Assembly (NCBI GenBank): GCA_029204225.1
Contig: CM055102.1
Coordinates: 13,603,838 to 13,667,837, forward strand
Length of the DNA: 64,000 nucleotides
DNA from: Diphasiastrum complanatum
Taxonomy: Eukaryota > Streptophyta > Lycopodiopsida > Lycopodiales > Lycopodiaceae
Reading direction: 5' to 3'
Within the stretch, counting starts at the first letter, position 1. Every line of letters begins with the position of its first letter. The position numbers were made by a program, and so were the translations under genes. The notes under the pieces are model-generated. The model was not told the origin of the DNA and made no database searches. It saw only the letters and a list, made by a program, of their open reading frames with translations. Of this stretch, positions 57,329-64,000 are shown one piece after another.

Positions 57329-58177
57329 TGATGCATAATCATTTCCATTGGCCTAGAGTAACTGTTATTTCAATAACGAGGATGGCACTTTGTCTTCTGA
57401 TTCAAACGATGCCTGCAAGGTGAAGAAGGCCTAAAGTTCATCGTATCCCAAAGTAAAAGTAGAACCATAGCCGTCTTCTTCTCGGTACAGACATAAAGTA
57501 AAAGGTGGTTTTTGTGCTGTGAAGTTGCCACAAAGCAAGTGTCTCATTATCGATTGTCAGGCTTCAATGATTTCACTCCAAAGGTGCTGGAGTTAGTATT
57601 AATCTGTCAATTGGAGAAAGTAAGATGTTATTTGCTATTTTGCTTTATCTGTACCACTGCAATTTGTTGGTTACAACTTGTTCAATTATAGTATTGATAA
57701 TAAGGCTTCTTTGACTCTACCCTGGTGCTGGGGTTGGTTTTCTACTAGATAGAATGAATTGAAAGAAAATGAGATGCAAGAAATCTTATTCTTGCCCTTG
57801 TTGCTGTAACTTTGTTGATGACACGGGTTCACTCACACGTTCATATTTTAATTGACAGTATATGAATGTTTTGCAATCAAATGATGATTCGACTCGTGCA
57901 AGTTTATATCCGTTGAAGATGGGTCTTGTTGTTTTTGAGTGAAAGATGATCCATTATGTAAGAGCCCATAATGATATGCAACTCGCAATCCGTATTTCCC
58001 TCCTTAGTAGCTAGTGCCAAATAGGTAATATGTTAGTGAACCAATAATTAGTTGTGGGATGAACTAATTAGGCTAAACTTGATAGATTAAATTACAAATA
58101 TGATTAATCCATGTAATGGACATGTATACTTGGCGTGATTGATGTACCGATAGTTGATTTGGGTATGAAATATATGT
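57329..58177. other. NDUFS8 3' UTR and flank
   Basis: No coding region. AATAAG-like strings near 57700 could be polyadenylation signals. The end of the transcript cannot be fixed. Confidence 0.45.
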
Positions 58178-58369
58178 AGTTGACTTTATTTATTTTATTT
58201 TTTGCAAAGTTTAAGCATACTATTATATTTTCACAAATGTACAAATACAAAAAAAAGCTATATACGGCACAAAAGGCCATATCAAAAACCAGTTCCCCAT
58301 GAAAGGGGTAATAAACAAAAGTGAGTAACGGACTTTCAGCACACCATGCGAGGAGGCAGTCCATAATAC

Positions 58370-59563
58370 CTAAACAACAGTATGAAAATATATAGCAAGC
58401 CGTACACAGGTCAAAGCCGATAGAGGCGAAGAAGAGCCGTCGAAAACCTGCCTGTTACGTGTCAACCATATGAGCCATAAAACAGAATGCCTGTAAAGAT
58501 GCCAGAAATGAAGTAAAGAACGCTGAATTGCAGGCGGGTCCCCCAACAAGATAGTGTCAACCGTGAATGGAGGAAGAGCATACCAGCAACCAAGGAGGTG
58601 AACCTCCAACCATAGGTCTCGACGACAATGGAAAAACAGATGCTCGATAGGCTCTTCTTCCAGCTAGCAGAGTGGGCACAGGCGGTCAAAAAGAAAAGGC
58701 CAATTAGCCAAAAGAGGGAGAGTGTTGGTAAGGATACGATACGCGAGATACCTGAGCTTTGCAATCAGGAGAGAACAAGCTGTCTTAAGTCGTTTACGCC
58801 ACAAGGCAGGTGAGTCAGAGCACGACCAAGAGGTATTAAGGAAGTTTGGAAAAAGGGAGGGTAGCGACGAAGGTGAGAGGCTTGGTATCCTAGGGAGGAG
58901 CTGGAAAGCACAGGCTCCCACCTTTCAGTAGTTGTGGAAGAAGGGGCTCGAGACAAAAGAAGAGGCAAAATACAAGAGAGAATGCTAGGCAGCGGAATGT
59001 CGCTGAGAGCTGATAAGGTGGTTGGAAACCTTAGGAAAGAATGCATCTCTTCCCAAATACTGCATATGATAGTTGAATCTCATGCCAAAATAGCGTGAAA
59101 GGGCACGTGAACGATTTGACCAAGCGAGAGAAGACCCTTGCAGGCCAGAGAAAGAGAAAGACGGGAGTGGCGGGCAAAAAGAGGAGGGGAAGCAAGAAGA
59201 GAGAGAAGAGGTCCATATAGGCTCGTTAGGCCGGAGAAACAAGGGGTTAGTCCAAGAAAGAATGTGACGGAAATTGAGAAAGGAAAAGGCTAAATTACGA
59301 AGGATAAATGGCCCCTTAAACTTAAAGGAGCCCCCAAAAGAAAGAAAAGAGCGAAAGGAAGGGGAGGGTTTCAGATTGGAAGGGGCAACAATCGAAGCGG
59401 CATGTACTGAAGAAAGAGGAAATGCCAGTCCTGGGAAGGATTCAAAAGAAAAGAAAGACAACGAAGGATCAGAGAGGAATTTCTAACGACTAGGTCGTGA
59501 ATACCCAGCACCCATCAAAGGCAGGGGTTGTACAAACAGACCAAGGAAGCAGGGGTCGCTTCC
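58370..59563 (-). pseudogene. LINE 3' part with zf-RVT domain
   Basis: Minus-strand frames include YLAYRILTNTLPLLANWPFL, then DRLCPLC, a stop, and EEEPIEHLFFHCRRDLWLEV. The CPxC ... HxxFxC pattern is that of the plant RT zinc-binding domain (zf-RVT). It is followed by HSVLWLIWLTRNRQVFDG (cf. WxIWxxRNxxxF). Four or more frame changes occur. Confidence 0.8.
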
Positions 59564-59581
59564 TTACCTAGAGGAAACACC

Positions 59582-59872
59582 TGTTAGAAATAAATGACTA
59601 TGCTAAAGTTAATCCATAGGTTACTTTGACCCAAAAGGTCGAGATTTGTGTAACCATGGGTATTTAGTAATTTAGGCTATCTTAAGTTCAGTTGGACCCA
59701 ATTTTGGTCATGTACTGACTCGTGGGTCCTTAGAGGTCTAATTTGGTTTAGGGGCCCTAATCTTGACTTTTGGGGCTGCCCTACATTCAGTAAGTAGGTA
59801 GAGTACATATTTGCATATTGTGTCACATTTTTCAGTTTGGCTAAGCATTGCTCTCCATTGCTTGTGTTGCTG

Positions 59873-59956
<84 letters not shown>

Positions 59957-60042
59957 GGAGAGCGCCCATCCTCTTTTCTCTTGTTTCTTTTGGAGATTGA
60001 TTGATAACTAGATCTTGGTGACTTGACTCGTGCTTTCCTACA
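59582..60042 (+). repeat. 5' LTR of copia-6
   Basis: TGTTAGAAATAAATG ... CTTTCCTACA, followed immediately by TGGTATCAGAGC. The last 50 bp recurs at about 62087-62136. It includes a CT microsatellite. Confidence 0.75.
59877..59952. repeat. (CT)n microsatellite in the copia-6 LTR
   Basis: About 38 CT units within the R/U5 part of the LTR. Confidence 0.96.
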
Positions 60043-60751
60043 TGGTATCAGAGCTACCGGATCTGCAGCAAGCTTGTATGTTGGTGCCCTACCAGAAGAG
60101 GAGCTTCTCTACTTTTTGTTCTGAAATTTCAGCATTCTGCTGATCTTTTCAAGTGGAGTTTGGATCAACTTTTTTGTCTCTTTTCAGGTTGAAGGAGAGC
60201 ACCCGTCACAAATCTTAGAGGAGCAATTTGTGGCACCCAAAAATCAGAATCTCAAATCTGATTTTTTTGCAGTTAGTTTTCAGCAAGTTTTGTCTGGAGG
60301 AGGGTGCCCAAAAATCTGCTACTGATTTTTGGTTTTGGTGTCTTCTTATCTTGCTGTTTTTGTTTTCAGGTTTGCATTTGTGAAAGAGGGCGCCCAATAT
60401 TCAGCATACCCTATTGTGGGTTAGGGCCAATTTGTGCTAGAAAATTGCAGATTTTCAGCAAGCAGTAGGATGCTTTTATCAGCCCTATTGGAGTGTGTGT
60501 TGATCACACTATTTGGCTTCCTAATTGGGTTTATGTGTAGGCTTCAATCGAAGCTAACCTAATTTTCAAGAAACTGGTTTTTTTGTGCAGAAAGACGGCC
60601 ATCTTTCCATTATTCTTTGGGCACTTTGGTTGCAGATTGAAGGCATCTTGTGCTCCTACTTTCAGCTCTTTGTTTGCTACAAATTTTTGAGTAGATTTGG
60701 TTGTGGAAAGGCTCTTTCCTATCTACTACAAGCTGAAATTCTGTTGGAGGT

Positions 60752-61994
60752 AATGGCTAAAGAATCGGAAGCTATTGGGGGTTGGATGGCACAAACTACT
60801 CCTTGTGGAGTTACATGATGAAGAATCTTCTCATAGCGAAAGGGCTGTGGGATTTGGTCAATGGTAATGAGGAAAAGCCTCCGTCTTTGGCACCTCCTAC
60901 ACCTCGTGGATCATCATCATCAACATCATCTTCTCCATCTTCGGAAGAACAAAAGAAGTGGGATAGAAGGGATGCATAGGTCTTGTAAGACATCTAAAAG
61001 TGCGTGGGATACACTTTATACTATGTATAGAGTCAAAAATCCAGCAAGAGTAGTGTATCTCAGAAATCAACTTTCCTTGTTGAAGATGCAAGAAGGGGAT
61101 CAAGTGACCAATCACTTGACGAAGATCAAGGATCTTCGTGAGGAGCTTCTCAATATTGATGAGATAATTGAGGATGCTCAATTTCTTTCCATTACTCTCA
61201 ACTCATTACTTTCATCTTATCTTCCATTTGTTTCATCTTTGAGTATCTCTCTTAGGGGACAACAGCTCTCCTTTGATGAACTTGTTGGGCTGCTTTTTCA
61301 AGGGGAGCAAACGAGGCAAAATTTTGCAGGTGACACTCAACAAGATCAAGCTTTCTTCACGAAAGGCAAGTGCAAAGACAAGTCAAAAAAAAAGGGGAAG
61401 CCTCCTTCTAAGGATGGGCAAAAGCCCATTGGAGATCAAAATGTCAACACTCAAAAGAAGAAAGGGAAGTGCCACTATTGCAAGAAGTACGGGCACTTCA
61501 TCAAGGATTGTAAGAAGAAGCTTGCCAAAGAGGAGAGTAAAGGAATTGATACTAATGCTTCACTTGCTACTTTGGAGCAAGAGCTTGAAGCTAGTGGTGA
61601 TCTCTTCAACCAAGACTATGCTTTTGTGTCTAATGTTGCTTCTACTAGTACTTCTACATCTATGAGGAATTTAGGTTCTGTTTTGCAAGTTGCTGGTTTT
61701 CAGACCATTGAATGGGTGATTGATAGTGGTGCTACTCGTCATATGACTTCGCGCAAAGAAGCATTCACTAAATTAGTGAAAGTGCAAAATGGAAGCAAGG
61801 TACACTGCGCGGATAATGCATTTTATTCTGTTCATGGAATTGGAATTGTAGCCATCATTCTGCCTAATGGTGAAGAAAAGTACATTAAGAATGTACTTTA
61901 TGTTCCGGGAATCAAGAAGAATCTTCTTTCGGTTTCTACAATGTTGAAGCAAAGACTAGTTGTTGAGTTCAAAGAAGAAGACAATTGGTTCTAA
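60752..61994 (+). pseudogene. copia-6 gag and protease
   Basis: MAKESEAIGGWMAQTT opens the frame; shifts at about 60810 and 60970 lead into a long open stretch to 61994. Gag core: SKSAWDTLYTMYRVKNPARV and LTKIKDLREELLNIDE. Zinc knuckle: CHYCKKYGHFIKDC (about 61471-61512). Protease: EWVIDSGATRHMTSRKEAF (about 61708-61765), then VLYVPGIKKNLLSVSTML. After EEDNWF the sequence passes into RT in another frame, with no integrase. Confidence 0.92.
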
Positions 61995-62092
61995 ATGGGT
62001 ATTCAAAATCAAGTATAAGGCAGATGGTACCATTGAAAGGTACAAGGCAAGGCTTGTTGCCAAAGGCTATGCTCAGCAAAAGGGGATTGATT
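61993..62092 (+). pseudogene. copia-6 RT N-terminal scrap
   Basis: [20 protein letters not shown] and [17 protein letters not shown], the well-known start of copia RT, ending where LTR-like sequence begins. The shared string GATTGATT at the join suggests recombination by short homology. Confidence 0.88.
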
Positions 62093-62293
62093 GATAACTA
62101 GATCTTGGTGACTTGACTCTTGCTTTCCTACATATGGTATTAGAGCCAAGTTAGACCTAATAGTTCATGGTGTCAAAGCCATGGTTAGGTGGCCCAAGTT
62201 GTGGGGCAGGTGACAACTAGGACCCCAACCAAGTGTGGCTTGAGAAGGGGGTATTGGAATATCAATCCACACTCTAGAGAGAACTATCAAACA

Positions 62294-62366
62294 GGGCGGA
62301 TAGCTTAGTGGTAGAGCATCCCATCCGGTATGAGGGAGGTCCTGGGTTCGAATCCTAGTCTTGTCA
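62294..62366 (+). mobile_element. tRNA-like SINE head
   Basis: A box TAGCTTAGTGGTAGAGC (62301-62317) and an exact B box GGTTCGAATCC (62345-62355), with a plausible 5 bp T stem (CTGGG/CCTAG). The acceptor arms do not pair well, so it is more likely a SINE head than a working tRNA gene. Confidence 0.6.
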
Positions 62367-62418
62367 AGGATCCTAAAAGATCTCTCTTGATTATTGTTTT
62401 GGGAACAATGCATGCTGG

Positions 62419-62550
62419 CTTATTCATTATGGATACCTATGAGCGACGAATTCCCTCTATATGTCTTGTTGCTTCTACATCACAATCATTGGAGTTGGCT
62501 GAATTGTGGCACGCAAGGTTTGGGCATCTCAACTTTGCAAGTTTGAAGAA
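62419..62550 (+). pseudogene. copia-6 GAG-pre-integrase scrap
   Basis: LELAELWHARFGHLNFASLK, the HxxxGH part of the copia pre-integrase zinc domain. It ends before the CxxC half, where LINE sequence resumes. Confidence 0.82.
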
Positions 62551-62566
62551 GCTAAAGACATTTACC

Positions 62567-63377
62567 GAGTTCCTTCAGCAGAAGAAATGATGGTAACATT
62601 ACCAGCACGAGAAGCATGACTAAAGTATAAAGGAGAACTTTTTGAATAGAAGCTCCGCACAAATGAATGAGCATGGCAAGTGTATCCTGAGCATCACAAA
62701 GTTCTTGAAAGATAGCCGCCCGAGAAACTGAGCTGAAAGCATTAGCAACATCAACTTGCAATATTACCCAGTCAGGATGAATATCCAAAATAGTCCGTAA
62801 AGCATGAACGATTGTCTCACAACCGCCGGGAGTAGCACACCCAAATTGAAATGGAAAAAGATGAGCATGCAATGCTTCTCGAAACTGGAAACAGAGTGCC
62901 CTTGCCACCAACCTGTATATACATACGCACACCACCAGAAGCTTTATCCAATGCTAAGAGACGAGCATCACCTAAAATATGAGCAATTGAAGGCGGGATT
63001 TGCCCAAATGCAATGAAAGAGCACACCTTGAAGAGAAGATCAAAGCCACTAGCAAAATCATCTCGAGAAAAACAATCATGAAGATGCTCAAAAACCATTC
63101 CTGAAGGTCCACTAGCTGAGAGGCGAGGACAACGTAGAAAAGCTTTCATAAAATGAGCTTCTGCAAGTTGAAGATCGGAGTCAGGCTGAAAGTCTTCCAC
63201 AAATAAAGGAAGAGTATCACTAGCATGGAGATGAAGTTGTTCCAATGCTTGAATAGTTGTAGAAGAAGGTGTTGCTAAAATTGATGGAGCAAGAGAGTGC
63301 GCAGCCCGAGAAAATTCACTAGCTTGTCCAAGCAAAACACAATGATGTAGACAACTATGAATAAGAATGGATCCCAA
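62567..63377 (-). pseudogene. LINE reverse transcriptase (fingers/palm)
   Basis: Minus-strand frames read LRCPRLSASGPSGMVFEHLH, HILGDARLLALDKASGGVR, then after a shift YRLVARALCFQFREALHAH, FQFGCATPGGCETIVHALRT and WVILQVDVANAFSSVSRAAI. The last is RT motif A with its catalytic Asp. Another shift leads to VTIISSAEGTR (motif B'). No YxDD box survives. The sequence type is a non-LTR RT distinct from the fragments at 1.3 and 7.0 kb (motif A LDVEKAFDQVSW there). Confidence 0.82.
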
Positions 63378-63439
63378 GTCAAAGCTTGAATTAAACTCCT
63401 GTTTTTCAAATGACGTTAACGGAGAAACACGACTTCAAC

Positions 63440-63575
63440 TTGTGAAGACAACGAACCGCAAACCGTAGGGAGTCGTTAAAAATAGTTGTTGAACAACATA
63501 GACCATTGCCAATGCTTCTCGCTCGGTTGTTGTATAGTTTACTTCAGCAGGCACCAGTTGCTTGCTCAAGAAATC
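63440..63575 (-). pseudogene. Gypsy RNase H fragment
   Basis: Minus strand reads FLSKQLVPAEVNYTTTEREA then LAMVYVVQQLF, the RNase H start of Ty3/gypsy pol (LxxAExNYxxxExExLAxVxA). Short, with no neighbouring gypsy domains. Unrelated in strand and position to the gypsy element at 32-36 kb. Confidence 0.8.
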
Positions 63576-63589
63576 TCAAACAGAACATT

Positions 63590-64000
63590 AGTGATAGAAA
63601 TCATGTTCGATCTGATTACGTAGCCAAACACTAAGCATAAAAAAATATTAGACAAATAATTTGTCGCGAACAGCTAGACAAATTATTAGGCGCGAATTAG
63701 TCGTGAAGAGCTAGACTAATAATCAGTCGCGAAAATCAGACAACTAGATTAAGCAATTACAAAGCCAGACAAAACGTAGGATAGCATTACAGGATTGACA
63801 CAAATCTGAACACAGAGCTGTAATCAGATTAAGTATAACGAAATATACAGGTCAATAATGCAGGTGAGCACAAAATAATAGCGGACATAACAGCGTGCGT
63901 CACAAAGCTAATCACACAATCTGTAAAGGTGATAAACCTATTACTGACAATACATCTGGAAGAAAGAATCAATGCGCAAAGGCATCTACGATGTCTGCCT
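63590..64000. other. Short imperfect repeats, no gene
   Basis: Three imperfect copies of a TAGACAAATAATTTGTCGCGAA-like motif at about 63648, 63675 and 63711; the rest shows nothing recognisable. Confidence 0.5.

Larger units (their letters stand above)
59582..62550 (+). mobile_element. Chimeric Ty1/copia block (copia-6)
   Basis: 5' LTR, primer-binding site, gag and protease, then a jump to 35 codons of RT, then an LTR end with a second primer-binding site (62136 onward). A tRNA-like SINE head and a pre-integrase domain follow. It has no 3' LTR. TTACC stands on both sides of the whole block (59564-59568 and 62562-62566), but not directly against an LTR end. Confidence 0.75.
58178..63377 (-). 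mobile_element. LINE (non-LTR retrotransposon), minus strand, interrupted
   Basis: RT domain at 62567-63377 and the 3' part with a zinc-knuckle domain at 58370-59563 lie on the same strand, separated by a chimeric copia block. A T-rich stretch at 58178-58207 (A-rich on the element's strand) fits its 3' tail. RT reads up to SSAEGTR (motif B') on the far side of the insertion and appears to resume with GSDPCFLG on the near side. All frames are broken. Confidence 0.72.

Noticed and set aside
58722-59486. Plus-strand frames rich in Lys/Glu/Arg at 58722-58931 and 59274-59486
   Set aside because: Antisense of the minus-strand LINE 3' region, whose zf-RVT motif is recognisable.
62294-62366. A free-standing functional tRNA gene
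   Set aside because: Boxes A and B are good, but the acceptor and anticodon stems do not pair convincingly; a SINE head fits better.

Overview
This is nuclear DNA of a vascular plant. Two host genes have plant-type proteins and GT-AG introns. They sit in AT-rich DNA crowded with decayed Ty1/copia and Ty3/gypsy retrotransposons, LINE reverse-transcriptase fragments, hAT-type MITEs, tRNA-derived SINE heads and long TG/GA microsatellites. I cannot name the species. The density of decayed elements and an 8.4 kb first intron suggest a large genome, but that is inference.

Host genes, both on the + strand. (1) A class I ubiquitin-conjugating enzyme E2 of the UBC8/UBC28 (UbcH5-like) group lies at 27896-29663: two coding exons, 148 residues, intact, with catalytic Cys85. 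(2) The mitochondrial complex I 23 kDa subunit (NDUFS8/TYKY) lies at 44366-57328: seven exons and 226 residues, with both 4Fe-4S motifs. Its first exon (targeting peptide) was placed 8.4 kb upstream from codon phase, total length, a TATA box and a pyrimidine-rich leader. Its introns hold a copia element with an internal inversion, a near-perfect 69 bp hairpin and several hAT-type MITEs.

Layout. 1-8.5 kb: no host gene; two LINE RT fragments, microsatellites, a GC-rich island and a 685 bp tandem duplication. 8.5-14.1 kb: a CACTA-like repeat carrying a copia element (copia-1) with 5 bp target duplications. 14.4-18.5 kb: a possible transposase remnant and a complex repeat array. 18.5-25.6 kb: copia-2, inserted in that array, whose pol region is replaced by a segment also found at 34.8-37.2 kb. 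26.3-27.0 kb: a duplicated sequence, one copy holding a short SINE. 27.9-29.7 kb: the E2 gene. 30.8 kb: a MITE. 32.2-36.4 kb: a 5'-truncated gypsy chromovirus. 37.6-42.7 kb: two oppositely oriented copia elements. 43.8-57.3 kb: tandem repeats, promoter and the NDUFS8 gene. 58.2-64 kb: a minus-strand LINE split by a chimeric copia element, with a gypsy RNase H fragment near the end.

The two host genes belong to unrelated pathways (ubiquitin transfer and respiration). Every transposon coding region I could read is broken by stops, frameshifts or loss of whole domains. I found no CRISPR array, no operon-like system and no convincing free-standing RNA gene. The most unusual signals are the intronic hairpin, the inverted copia segment, two MITEs sharing three copies of one target site, and the segment shared between copia-2 and the gypsy locus.
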